A DNA stretch of 64,000 nucleotides from Boswellia sacra (GCA_013180625.2 SNVD02006942.1:2046001-2110000), one strand, 5' to 3'; positions 1-12,152 are shown, numbered from the stretch's first letter. Notes: a model not told the origin generated them from the sequence alone. Translations and numbers: made by a program.

Positions 1-265
1 GATTTGATCTTTTCCAGTGCGTCAAAAAGAGCGCTCTTGTGTTTCCTCTTCAACCACTGCATAAGATCACGAAGTACTTGAAGATACGAACAGAAAATTA
101 CTAACTTTTAAAAAGAACATACAGAAAATATCGTATGTATACCTTTCCAATAAGGTGGATTATGTGTTCGATTGTAATCGAAATCAAAACCAAAAAAAAA
201 CAAACAACGGCCACTGCCCATGTCGGCGTTTCCTCCAAAGATCTTCCTCCACTCTCTCCTGCCAT
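1..265 (-). CDS. MLO-like protein, clade V type, 5' end only (exons 1-2)
   Basis: Seven-transmembrane plasma-membrane protein of the MLO family; clade V members are the powdery-mildew susceptibility factors. Exon 1 is 265-143 (ATG at 265-263, 41 codons), starting [20 protein letters not shown] and running through the first membrane segment to [10 protein letters not shown]. The donor is GTATAC and the intron is 57-142. Exon 2 is 56 down to the edge, beginning [19 protein letters not shown] after a TGCAG acceptor. The [14 protein letters not shown] start and the basic KRKHKSAL loop match MLO2/6/12-type proteins better than other clades (family knowledge). Exon 2 is 58 nt in the MLO3-like gene at 14.7 kb, so the window appears to end one or two bases inside this exon. 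The rest of the gene lies outside. The exons are too short to show up as long ORFs. Confidence 0.88.
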
Positions 266-3200
266 ATTTGTTTCAACTTTGTCTTGTTCGAAATAGAAAA
301 GTGCGCAATTACAAATTGAATAATTCTTTTGAGTTAAGGTCTCTTGTCAAGGAAAAACAAAACAACCCAATAACGTATATGAAGTCTCTCTATTGATATG
401 ATAGATAGGTTATGAACTGTCCGCCAGAAATAATGTAGAGAGAAGCAGGAGGAGATGATGGCAAAATATTGGTACAAATAAGAGAATATATAAAGCTTTG
501 CTTCTGAAAAACGGTGTTGATAATGAGGAAAGTTAAACAGGAGAAGAGGAAAGCAGAATTAGTGGGCAAGTGTATGACTTTGACTTTTAAACGCGTATAT
601 AGTCGATAAAAGGGACACAAGACTGAATAATGTTAATATTATTATTACGATAGGCTAGCTAATAACTCCTTGATTTGATCAGATAAATATTTCATTTTAT
701 TTGACCATTAAAACACGGGCTTTATTCTCTTTAGCTGTTTTTTGATGATTAAATTAATCAACCATTGGTTCATAACCGTTAATCACTTCTATGTCAACGC
801 TTTTGCTCATCTAATTATTAGTTATTAATTATTATTGTATTGTTTTCGTATGAGTTTACTTGAAGCTCTCTGATCCAATCTCAATGGTTGGTTGATTGCT
901 GATATTCATGTTATAACCATTGCTTTCAAGACAAATATAGATTAACCGGCCGTCCCTCCAAGGGTGATGGAACGGGTTAACAATTCTACAAAGACATTAA
1001 AAACTTATATCAATTATACTTAAGAGAATATCAATAAGTATCATCGAGTTTTTATTTAATTTTAAAGAGAGAATTACTGCACATGTTCCACCAATCACAC
1101 TCTTGAAATTGTTCATTTTTTATCAATCACATCCTGAAAATGATTTGAGGGATGCAAATGATGATTTGAAGGTAATTTCAAGAGTGTAATTGATAAAAAA
1201 TTTATAATTGTTTTCCGCTTAAAATTAAGTACAAATTCGAAGGTACTTATATAATTGTCCAATTATGATTATGTAAATATTTGAATTTAATAATATTGTA
1301 TAGTTGGGTTTGGCTTTGATTAACTTAAAATTTTAAATACTTAAACTAGGATAAATAAATGATTAAGAAATCAGAATTACGCTAAAATTTTTAAGTACAA
1401 AAAAAATAAGTTATAATATCCGAAGCCACTAATTAAATATTGTAAAATCATAAATACAATAATCAAAACAAAACGACGCACAAACTAATTTTTGTTACAT
1501 TTGAAAACAATATTTCTCTAATATAATTCTTTTTATCTTTTTTGGATTGGAGAGGATAGTTTTTAACTTTTTAATTAGTTAATTTATAATTTTGATTCAT
1601 GATACGTTCTAAATTATATATATATTGCAAAAGCATAAGGAAATTCGTATTACTTTAGCACGTCCCCTATGTGTACTTAGCTACATGATGTGTCCAAAAC
1701 ATCTTATGATGAGTTTGAAATTCAATTTTCAACATTCTCACATATGATGAAATATTGATCAAGTAGTGTGAACAATGAATTAATGTCCCTACTCCCTAGT
1801 GCATGCATGTATGTAAAGCAAGTCCTATTCAACCTAATTTGTCTCTCATTCATCCGAAATGCATCGTTGTTTTGTGTCTCTATGCTTCATATATGCTCTA
1901 GGCCTCTAGCATATTAATGATGTAAAAAGTTACGTATCTCTTGATCTTTTCAAAAGTTTTCGTGGATCAATTGTCCTTGACAAGGTCATTCCTTATTACT
2001 CTAATTGAATTGGCCAGAAACTAAGAGCTGTGCATGTAACTTAATTAATTTGGCCAAATTAACCGTGCATATAAGTCTTCTGTTTAGTTAATATGTAACT
2101 CTGTTCGTTCATTTCGTCATTTCTAAAATATAGAAAATTCTCTCCTAAAATGTACAGAGATCAAACATAGACAACTGGGTCATCTTAAATCTTTGACCAT
2201 GATGAGGCTCTTGCTGAATCTGACCTGACCGAAGCAATTCCCACTTTTTGTCTCCCTTTGGCAGCTAGGATAGTGAACCGTAGCTCAAAGAAATTTCACA
2301 TGTTTCTAGAGCCAATCAACCAACCTTACAATATTTTTGTTTTGTTGTTCATGATTGACTCATTGTTTACCATCAATAATGTCAAATAATTCATCCTTGA
2401 CGGTGTTAAATATATAATTCTTCCAATTCGATGAAATGATAAGTTTTTGACAATTGATTAATGGGATATAATCAAAAAACTGCGGCTAATGTGATACGTT
2501 GTGACGATAACAATTATGACAAATCAAGCTTTCAAACCCAACAAATCTTACTCCCCTCTTAACAACTTCAGGATTTTTCTCCGAGACCTTGTAAGCTTAG
2601 CCCACCACGGCAAGTGATCATGTACCTTTTTTTATTTGTATTTAATTTGCGTTGTTTGCGTTTTGCTTCCTTTCTAATTAATGGGAAGATCGTGCAACTT
2701 CAGTCTTCAGGCAAACACGTACAAGCCACCTCATAACTTCATCCCTAATAAATTCAACTATTGGGACGATATCAAACATAATTAAACATATTACATGTGA
2801 AAAAATAATATAGAAATGTTGATCTCAATCACAAAAGAAAAATAAAAGATTGGATAAATTATATAATTAAGGTACGAAACATCCAAATCAATCAATCTCT
2901 TCAACACTATCCTGTTTATATGAGAACTGAAGTAGGAAACAGTTCAGGTTTAAGCAGTACACAAACGGATCATAATCAAACACGTGCATCATTTGATAAG
3001 TATTTTTAAGATTTTAAATTAATTTGTTATCCTATTTCACTGGCTCTAGCAATGGAGATATTGACCCTGGAATCTCTCTAAATGGTCTTTTATTGTATAA
3101 ATAATACAAAAAAATTTATCAAAATCAAGGTAGATTTATATACATAACTAACTTTGGTAAATTACACATCAAAAAAGTTGGCGTACGAGGACCACCATTA

Positions 3201-3616
3201 GATTGATGAGCCCCCTTGAGAGAGTTAACATCTTATAGGTCGATTATATAGCATACACGGCACTAAATCTAAGAAGAAAAGGATGAAATTAACAAGCGCT
3301 GCTAGCTGGCCTCTTTATTAGTTGGGTTAGAAAACTATCTAATTGAATTATATTGTTTGGATTTGGATGAATTGAATGAGAATTTAAGCTGTCATACGAC
3401 AGACCAACCAATAATACTTGTAGCCCCTGCACATCTCATTGTCACAAACTAGCCAAGCTTTGATGATGACTATTGTTATGTTAGATTGGAAATGGTGGAG
3501 TCTTTACCTGCATATTCCATCGGTTACGAACAATTTAAAAAGTCACATCATAAACTGATTAATAATTCAATGCACAATCCCAAGCCCCTGTTTAAAAAAT
3601 CTTCAGATCATCTCAA
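266..3616. other. Intergenic region upstream of the clade V MLO gene
   Basis: AT-rich sequence with no ORF I can assign. The part next to 265 should hold the promoter of the minus-strand MLO gene. The only structured piece I see is an imperfect inverted repeat at 1092-1190. Otherwise there is nothing I can name. Confidence 0.6.
1092..1190. repeat. Short imperfect inverted repeat
   Basis: The left arm around 1094-1110 (ATCACACTCTTGAAATT) reappears inverted around 1173-1189 as AATTTCAAGAGTGT plus a short variant. A second pair, ATTTTTTATCAAT and ATTGATAAAAAAT, overlaps it. No convincing target duplication was found. It is likely the remains of a small inverted-repeat element, but could be chance in AT-rich DNA. 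Confidence 0.45.
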
Positions 3617-3886
3617 ATGTGTGTCTTGGTGCAGATTAAAATTCTAAAAATAGATAGGGAAGTTTCACGAATACTTTCAAAGTTTCATCAACAAACAGTA
3701 ATTAATGTCACTTCATTTCGCTTTCTATTGACCTGCCCCGTAGAAGGTCCGAAAGTTGGCTTCTTACTTCAGACTTCTGACGAATGTAGCGCAGCTCTCA
3801 TAGCTCGTCTCATAAACAGGATCCGTGGTGTGCGTAAGACTTGGACTTTGAGTCTTCGAGAATTGCAAGTTCGCGTGGATCCATAA
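3617..3886 (+). other. Unassigned 89-codon open frame, locally less AT-rich
   Basis: This open frame encodes a basic product ending LSLRELQVRVDP. Bases 3730-3885 have visibly higher GC than their surroundings. I recognise no domain, and no splice partner exons are obvious on either side. It could be a fragment of a captured gene or transposon, or a chance ORF. No function is assigned. Confidence 0.2.
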
Positions 3887-3965
3887 ACTAAATTTCACTT
3901 TTAGTGACTAACTTTAGAAACTATAAAAATAGGTGGGCAATTGGCCAATAGTTTAACATGTTTAT

Positions 3966-4671
3966 TCGGATCTATATAGATATCATTTTTATGGATTTAA
4001 GTAAGGTAAATATATGAAAAATCAGACTCTGAATAGTATGGGTAGGGTAAAGATATAAGTCTATACTCTATTCATATCCTACCCATATCTTTTATACCTT
4101 TTAAGTACTCTATTAAATAAATTATTAATTTAAATTTAAATAAATAATACAAAGTCTAATATCTAAAACATAAAACTACATTGTTTTAACATAATTTAAA
4201 ATACATTTAATACTAAATTTAATAACTGTTGTTTTCATTATTTGATGTTGTAAGAGTTGCCAAGTTGAGGTTAAAATCATGATTGATGAATTGCATGTAG
4301 AAGATCATTAAGGATTTAACCGTTACTTTTTTATAGTCTTTTTAGGGTTTTTTTTTTTGTTAGTGTTTTTGGGATGAATTCCAAGAAGAAGATCATGGAG
4401 GTTTTTAGTAGTTAAGTGTTTTTTGTTAGTTAAGAGTTTTGTCTCATGTTTGAACTTTAATCAATGCAATTAAATTGTTAGCATTGTTTTATGATCGGAC
4501 CCTATGATTACACTTTTATAGGTGGGTAGGATATGGTTTTTTTTTTTTTTTCATTAATGGAGATGGACAGGGTATGTGTATGAACTTAAGACTCTTAAAG
4601 AGTATGGGTAGGGTATGGATATCAATTTTCTAATAAGGGTACCAATCCTACCTTACCTATTGCCATCCCTA
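3966..4671. mobile_element. Candidate non-autonomous hAT-like element (about 706 bp)
   Basis: The right end reads GCCATCCCTA, the inverse of the TAGGGATG terminus of the element at 8647. It is followed by ATGTTTAT (4672-4679), and an identical ATGTTTAT sits at 3958-3965. An 8-bp target duplication is typical of hAT transposons. The subterminal motif TATGGGTAGGGTA near 4600 appears inverted near 4065-4085. The left terminus (TCGGATCT) is a poor match to TAGGGATG, so the element is decayed or its left boundary is wrong. There is no transposase frame. Confidence 0.5.
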
Positions 4672-4679
4672 ATGTTTAT

Positions 4680-7541
4680 CTTAAAAGACTTTATAAATTT
4701 CCATTTCAATAATGCTAAACTTACTAAATTTTTATATAAACTTTTGTATACAAACTTATTTATCATGAGATGATCAGAAGAGTGATCGAAGTCGGCCTAT
4801 TTGACAATAAATGATAATATTCTAATACATGAATAATTTCACATCAATTTGAATACAAAATCTGTTAATTTAGCATTATTAATTTTCGCATTAAGATTTG
4901 TCCGAATTTAGAACTCTTCTTATTTCGTAACCAGAAGAAATATCTAAGGTCTTAAAAAATGATGATAGAGATTTACAAAATGGTATGAACATCAAAATTA
5001 ATGAATGCTCTCTCATTAGGAGAAACTAGAAGAAAACGACTTTCAGAATTGGGATCATGACGCTAACCACTATGGCAAAGCCACTTTCTCAGAAATTGTA
5101 GTTAAAACGGACCACCAAATAGGAGACTGCGACTGCTCTTCCCTAGCTACAAGAGCTTCGAGGGGACCTCTAAATGTGAATCATTTTCTGTATGCGACTT
5201 CCATTAAATTGACATTCTCTACACATTTCTTGTCTGATAAGAACTACAATCGAATACATATTTAAAACTTTTGTTTGAAATTACTGTCTAGTGTTTTCCT
5301 TCATCTCAAAATTTTTTTAGTCAAATCTAAAACTAATCGAAACTCTTTCTACTTAGACCTGGAAAAAATTTCTCTAAACAAAAACAACGAACGATGTACG
5401 TACCCATATCGACCCCGTGTTTGATTATTCAACTCCACTGAAGTTTGAACGATTTCCCACAGAGCTAGCTGTTGGTTTCCGGGAAAGAGCATGGAGCCTA
5501 TAGTGACCTGGTCCCCCAAGTCCCGGAATTCCATGGAGCTAGCAATTAATGGAGATTCAGTTAATATCTCTATACATTTAATTTGAGAGTGAACTAACAG
5601 AGAAGACCTAGGTCCACGGTGGAGAGAAAGTCAAGTACGTTTGAAACTGTCCATGGAAATTGTAGCGGTCCTGTGCAGGCGGAGACCCTTTTAAATTTTA
5701 ATATATCGTAGTTCATATCTGTGGTCCACTGATAGCAAATTCTGCAGCTGCCAGTGCTCTTCATGCCCTGGAAAATACTGTTTAATGTTAATTTTATTCT
5801 AGATTAAGTTGCCAATTGGTGTCATAATTTCCTCAAGGAAATTCACAAGACCATAAAATTTCTGCGTAGTGAATGATGGCATAGCATTAATTGTAGGTCT
5901 TCATGATGATTTTGGAATTTTAAGTCTGAAATTGGAAACAAACTTCCACTAATTTGTGAATGGTGATATCCAAGGCATTGAATTGAGACGAATATGTAAA
6001 TGAGGCATGAGCGAAGAAGGTTGCGAAATATTGGACCATGATAAAGACGTGGGTATTCATTTTCATGGCCATCCTTAATGTTGATAGTGAATCCCATATT
6101 AATGCTTGATTGAGGCATTGAGAATTACAATTCAAGTGGTTTGAAAAAAGCCACTTTGAGAAATAAATGATCTCCTAATTTCAATGCTACGAAAGTTTTT
6201 TTAATATAACAATTCTTTTCTTTTCTTTTCTTTTTCTCACTTTAAAAGTTATCATTTAGATGTTTGGGCATTATCTATGCAGTGCTGCGTGTTTTGGGGA
6301 AAAAAAAATTAAGTTTTGTTGCCATATTTTATATCTAAGTCTTTTACAACAATACCTTATCTTCGTTATTCATAGCAGGTTAGCAATGAGTAGTGCCAGT
6401 TACACTTATAAAATATATATACAAAATTTATATACAAAGTTGATGTGACATCACTCATTCAATGACACATGAGTCATCAACATTTATTATATTTCCAACT
6501 CATATTAATATTTTCATTTACTTGAAACCACATAAACTTTGTATAAAAACTTTATAAGTATAACATTATTGGGTTAGCAATTCATGATCAGCCTAGGTTT
6601 AGCTTACTATTTGTTTGGGAAGCTCTTGTCCAAATGCATATTTTACAAAGAATTGGCAAGAAATCTTATAAATAATCCATCATTTTCATTCTTATAATTT
6701 TATGAATTCTACCATTTTTGTTGACAAAAATGAATGAAAAAGAAGTTTGAAAAAGATATATATTGCATCAATAATCAACAGTCAGACGTTAAAACTGGGA
6801 AAATTTTAATATCTACTACATGCATAAAGGAAAAAATTCCAGGATGAAAAGTTAATTAGGGTTTTCATTAACTTGGGCCACCTTTGTCAGTGATATGTAA
6901 TTGGGCCTCTCTATAGCCCAACTAATATTTGATTTGGACAACAAATGCGTTCCAATCGCTGCAAAAAGTTTTTATGTACTTTATAATTACAATAAACGAG
7001 AAAAATAATAGTTTGACTAAATGCACCGTTTTTAACAAATTATTCAGTTTTCAAATATTTTATGAAGATTTAATCCTCATTTAAATTTGCATAGTCACAT
7101 TCATCCAATATATTGAACCCAACTCGTCTTTTAGCATTTAATCATGGAATAACTATGTTTTTTTGAAAGATTCTAATAAGAAAAATAAGTAGTATTTCAC
7201 TTAATTATTGATTAAAAGTAAAAAATTAGAATTATCGGAAGCACAATACCTTAATCTATCTTCAAATTTATTTAATTGAACTTCACCATAAAGTGGAGAG
7301 CTCCAAATATTCAATTAAAGATTATAATAATTACAATAATATAATAAAACTCTATGAAACATAAAAAATAAATAAAGAAAAGACCATAATTGGGCCCAAG
7401 TCTGGCCCATCCGAGCGCCTCTTTCAACCTTCACAAGGGGGAACTGTTGCCGCTTTGTCCCTATTCAAACTTCAAACCAGAATCAACTTTAACCAAGTTG
7501 AAATCATTTTTTCAATTTCTTTTTTCTTCCGATTCATTGCA
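4680..7541. other. Intergenic sequence, no gene recognised
   Basis: Several short open frames at 5349-6135 are on the minus strand and match nothing I know. Patches at 5060-5170 and 5400-5530 are less AT-rich than their surroundings and could be remnants of old inserted sequence. A short inverted-repeat element lies at 6388-6571 and is listed separately. Confidence 0.5.
6388..6571. mobile_element. MITE, Mutator-like (184 bp, 10-bp target duplication)
   Basis: The ends are imperfect inverted repeats of about 50 bp: the left end contains ACACTTATAAAATATATATA and the inverted right end TATACTTATAAAGTTTTTATA. GGTTAGCAAT stands immediately outside both ends (6378-6387 and 6572-6581). Duplications of 9-11 bp are characteristic of Mutator-like elements. 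The element has no coding capacity. Similar inverted-repeat elements occur at 12153, 27960 and 42052. Confidence 0.72.
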
Positions 7542-9799
7542 ATGGATCTCCCTTCCATTCGTTTACCAGGTATAGAATTTTCTCATCTTTTTTTCTGACA
7601 CAATTTTTTCTCCTCAATTCCAATTCAGCAACTGTCTCATAACTGCTGAACTACAGGAAAAACACAGCCTTTGAACTCCAAGAGGACTAGAAAAGTATCT
7701 CTTGTATCAAAATCTACAGCCAGGGAAACACCCATTTCAAGGTACATGTTCAATTCCCTCTTCTCGACAATAAACGAACACGTTTTCTGTTTTTGTGAAA
7801 CATGTTTTCACATCACTCAATTTTCTGTTTTCAGGCAAAAGCGAGTCCTTGGCTCTGCTAGAAACACCATCATCAACAATCCCACTAAGAATGCGCAAAA
7901 TAATCCTCCTAACAAACCTTCACTTGGGATTTACAAGAAACATCCAAAACCATCCAAGCCAACTCCAGCAGCAACAACAAATCCTACAACTCATCAGGCT
8001 TCCAAAAGGACGTCTTTGCAAGAAAAACCAAAGTTGAAAACCAAAGGGGTCTGTTTCCAAAAACACGAAAACACTCTGCAAGAAGCGAATGTAACAAGTC
8101 ATGTCGCGAGTCCTACAACTCCAGTGGCGTCGCCTACTTTGAATAAGAGTAGTGAGAGTGTAGTCACGCCGTACCACACTGCAAAGAAGTGCAGCAAGTG
8201 CAGGTTTGATAGGCTTGAGACGGCGTCGTATTGGGTTGGACAGATCAAATTGGCTGAGTCAGTTGGGAAACATTTCGTTTCCGCTGCTTTCTTTGGCCTT
8301 GCATTTGAATCCAAAGCTGAGGTTCGCTGTTGCTGCTTTTTCTTCTATATTTCCTTTTTTTTTTTTCTATTAATTGTTTTCTTTCTTTAAAGTTTGTTTT
8401 TAACCCAACAGGTTTTTTCGGTATATTATGAACCTTTCCGAAGCTTTACAAAAATGTTTCCAACTTCTCATTTTAATACAATTCTAACACTGCAACCTAA
8501 TGAAAATTTGTATTAGAGACTTAAATATCAATAGTTAAGTCTCACCTACAAGTTTAAACCTAAGAAATTTTTGGAATCATCTTAAGTTTGAATTTTCTAA
8601 TAATGCTAATTAAAAAATAATAATAACTTTATTTTTTGGTCTAGTTTAGGGATGACAAAAATAACCGGCTAGTCCGGGTACCCGGATTTTCCGGGGACAA
8701 ATTTATCCGAATTTGCGGGGATCAAGTGCGGATGCGGGTAAAAAATTTAAGTTTACATCCGGATGTGGTATACACTCTCCCCGCCCCGCACCCGTATCGG
8801 AAAATATATTACATTTTAAAAAATTTAAATAATTTATATAATAAATAAATAATATCTTAAATAATGTTATTTTATTTGTATGTGACTTAATGAATAGCCA
8901 TTCAAGTTCTAAAACTTAGAAATATCCAACATAATATTTTTTATTATGTTAACATATTTTTTATTCAAAGTTTCTTAAATTCAACAAATATCCAACATAA
9001 TGATATTCGAACCTAACTACTATGTACCTCTTATTATAGGTGATTGCACACGTTAAAGATATTTATGTATTCTAAATAGTATTCTATAAAACAGTCAAAT
9101 ATATATATGTGTGTGTGTGTGTGTTAATTAATTAACTAAAGTTTGTGGATAAATGGATAAATAAAAAAAGTAAAAATATATGTAAACCGGGGAAATCTGG
9201 GAAATTTTTTTGGGTAAAATCCGGGTGCGGGGAGAGAAATTACATATCCAGGTAAACCCGCACCCGCACCGCATTCAAAATTTCCGGGGAAAATCCGGAG
9301 ACCGGGGATGAAAAAAATAATCCGGTCCAGGTGCGGAAATGCAAAACCCGCATCCGCACCTGGATTTTACCATCCCTAGTCTAGTTATAGGTTTCGTCAA
9401 AGATGCATGAGGCTTTACACGTGGAAGGATATATTAGCCTGTTACAAATTTAAACTTTTATAAAAATAGCAATTTAACATAGGTATTGACCAGTGATGAA
9501 AAGATGTTAACATCTTTGGTTAGTTAGGTTGTGCTCATTGTTATAGGCATGGATCGTTATTTCTTGATTTTTTTTTTTTATTTGGAAAATGTCAGCCCAT
9601 CAGAAATCTCCTCATTGAGCTGAAGCAGTACTTGGCACGACACAGGTACTTGTGCACTGAGAAAGAGTGGAGAGATGTTTCTGTAATCTACAAATTACTG
9701 AAAGAGGAAGAAAATTCAGAAGAGAGAGTTTCAGGTTTTGAAGAAGCCTATGCTATTGTGGTGACCAAAAGGATTTTCAAGAGCAATCTGTGTAATTGA
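7542..9799 (+). CDS. Plant protein of unknown function (267 aa, 4 exons)
   Basis: Exons are 7542-7569, 7657-7741, 7835-8321 and 9596-9799, all GT-AG with consistent phases, closing at TGA 9797-9799. The product starts MDLPSIRLPGKTQPLNS. A long basic stretch follows, rich in Lys, Pro, Thr and Asn and probably disordered (about residues 20-150). The C-terminal part looks folded: KKCSKCRFDR (a CxxC pair), then SYWVGQIKLAESVGKHFVSA and helical, charged sequence across the last splice (IRNLLIELKQYL, TEKEWRDVSVIYKLL). I do not recognise the family. The quality of the splice signals and the helical C-terminus argue for a real gene. The last intron (8322-9595) hosts a hAT-type element. The basic N-terminal region would fit a nuclear protein (inference). 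Confidence 0.75.
8647..9378. mobile_element. Non-autonomous hAT-type element (732 bp) in an intron
   Basis: The termini are TAGGGATG and CATCCCTA, a perfect 8-bp inverted repeat. GTCTAGTT is duplicated exactly on both sides (8639-8646 and 9379-9386), the 8-bp target duplication expected of hAT transposons. GC-rich subterminal zones (CCGGGTACCCGG, GGTGCGGG, CCCGCACC) flank an AT-rich core with a short GT microsatellite near 9107-9123. No transposase frame is present. It sits in the last intron of the gene at 7542-9799. Confidence 0.88.
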
Positions 9800-10794
9800 A
9801 ATTTAGATACTAACCCATTCAAGTATTTAGTAGGTTATAATTTTAATTTGTTTTATTTTTTTGATCTTTGCGTATGTCTGGTAACTTGTTACTGATGGGA
9901 TTGTTTGCGCCATTTGTACTGGGAATGTACAGCGAGTGTTTTTTTTTTTTTTTTCATAATTTTTACTTTTGATTGATGGGATTGCATGCCACTTGCTTGA
10001 ATTTGTTTGCACTTTAACAAGTCAAAACGTACAGAAAATGTTCAATCTCAAGTGCAACCGTTTGCGCCGGCACGCAACTCTGCAGTATTATTCAACAGGG
10101 CAGAGCTGTTGATTCTTAGATTCGTATTATATTAAAATTAAATGCAGTAATTTAAGTATTGAACTCCAAAATATCGTTTTTAATAAACATGATATTAAAA
10201 CCTGGAATGTAGAAAATTAAAATTAAAAAAAACGTGTTTGATAAAAATTTTTATGAAATTAATTTTTAAATACAATTCTGAGTTTTTTTTTCTTAAATCT
10301 TCCCCTAGTAAACCTAAACCCAAATTTGATTAAAAAAATTAGGAATGCTCTTGGCTTCTCTTGGAGGACACTCCTCACATTTTCCATTTAATTTAATTGG
10401 GCATGTATAAAACGAGGTCAAATCACATTATGAAATCATAGAAATTACTTTGAAATTATTAGTTTTGATTCAAACATTAGCTATTGTAACTTGCAAGTTA
10501 CTACTTTCTTCTTTTTTAAATCTATTTGAAGAAAATCTCATGCTTCTAAAGCACCTCCAACAGTCCATCAGGGGCAACAAGACTCGAAATAAAATCCTCC
10601 CTCACCACATTGTGTGAACAAACACCAAGACTTGAAACCCTCACCACTTTGCATGGACCACATGGTGACAAGGTAGGTCCGGCCACACAGTGGGTCGTAA
10701 TTTTATTTTTAAACTTTATAATTCAAAAGGTCTACAACAATTTGAGGATGTTAGAGGATGTATAAACCATTCAAGATCTTTGTTTTTTTTTTTT

Positions 10795-10949
10795 TGATAA
10801 CGCAGACTCTCGCACCGAATCAGACCATTTATGTCCATCTCAACAAGGCCTCAGTTGGGGAGTCAGTTAAGATCCTTATTAAAGGGCGATGTGGGACTCA
10901 GAACAAAACCCATTGTCACCACTTTGTGTAAATCTTAAGTGTTACGTCA
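10795..10949 (+). repeat. Degenerate LTR fragment related to the solo LTR at 44210
   Basis: GATGTGGGACTCAGAACAAA, followed by CACCACTTTGTGT and ending AAGTGTTAC, parallels the 3' half of the 44210-44416 LTR (AATGTGGGACTCAAAACAAA, CACCACTTTGTGTGGG, GGTGTTACA). The shared AAGGCCTC and GATCCTT blocks extend the similarity. The first 50 bp or so of the LTR appear to be missing and no target duplication is visible. Confidence 0.6.
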
Positions 10950-10952
10950 ATT

Positions 10953-11040
10953 CAATTGAGCTTTGAAAGTTTCAATTCAACTTAGCCTTGAAAGGTCAAT
11001 TGAGCTTTGAAAGTTTCAATTCAACTTAGCCTTGAAAGGT
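10953..11040. repeat. Perfect tandem duplication, 2 x 44 bp
   Basis: Unit 10953-10996 is repeated base for base at 10997-11040. It begins CAATTGAGCTTTGAAAG and ends GCCTTGAAAGGT. The absence of any difference indicates a recent event. Confidence 0.95.
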
Positions 11041-12152
11041 CAAGTAGTCTTGGGAGAGCTACTGATTAGATGAATTGAAACCTCAAGCGTCAACTACATA
11101 TGCGATTTTCAAATTCTTTAGAAAATATTATCTTCTTTAACATGCTTTCTTGAAAACACATGTAAATTTCTTAGGTAAATCTTCATCAAACATCAGCAAT
11201 TCTTATATAAGTACCCTTAAACTCTCTGTAAATTTCTTCATATTTTTCCCATTTTGTTTTGATATGTAACGCGATAACCATGTTGCGATTTTTACTTTGA
11301 TTTTCTTTCCATATATGCATTTGTAAGTTTTGTAACTTGTAATTTGATGGACTGTTTTTTGCTTGCCACTTTAATAAGTTAAAACGTATCAAAAATGTTA
11401 TAGAAATCAACTCTAGTTCAAGTCAAGTCCAAGTACTTGGGCCGGCAATTTATATGCAGTATTTATTCTTGTACTAATTTGGTAGAAAAGAAAAATATAG
11501 TACACACTTCATTTCGTCATATTTGAAAGAGAAAAAAATTAAGAAAATTCTACGAAAACTCTTTTGTCAAGACATTTTATGATAATACTTTCAAAAACAA
11601 TTTTAAACGTGAATTACAATTTTTTAAAAGAGAAATCACCGGATCATTTTCTTTCCCTAGTAAAACTAAACCCACATATATGAATTAGGAAATTAGGAAT
11701 GCTTCCCCCACAAGACACTCCTCACAATATTTTTCCATCTAATTTAATTAGTTTATAAAGATTCAACATTGGATGGCTAAGCATTCAATGATTTGAAACT
11801 AAAAAGAAAACTTATTTGAAATTTTGAATTTTTAAATGAGTTTCTAAGTATTAAATCCATTAATTACAATTGTTTTCAACGTATATCTTTTATAAAAACG
11901 AATTAATTACATAAAAAGAATACTAGACTTGCAAACTTTGTAAACAAACAATGTGTGTAGATGATTTGAAGAATGAATACAAAAGTTAATTTATTTAATA
12001 AGGGTGATAATGTGTACAGGAAAATATTACAAATAACGCTGAGCTAAGAGCTAACATTACACATAATTCTCATATTTTATATAATTAATATTATCAATAA
12101 CTTTGCCAACACTAAATTATGTTTAATCAATCTCCTGACACATTAAATATAT

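Noticed and set aside
7920..8314. Two minus-strand open frames of 85 and 71 codons
   Set aside because: They are antisense to exon 3 of the unknown gene. Their Cys/Trp/Phe-rich products are mirror images of the Lys/Pro/Thr codons.
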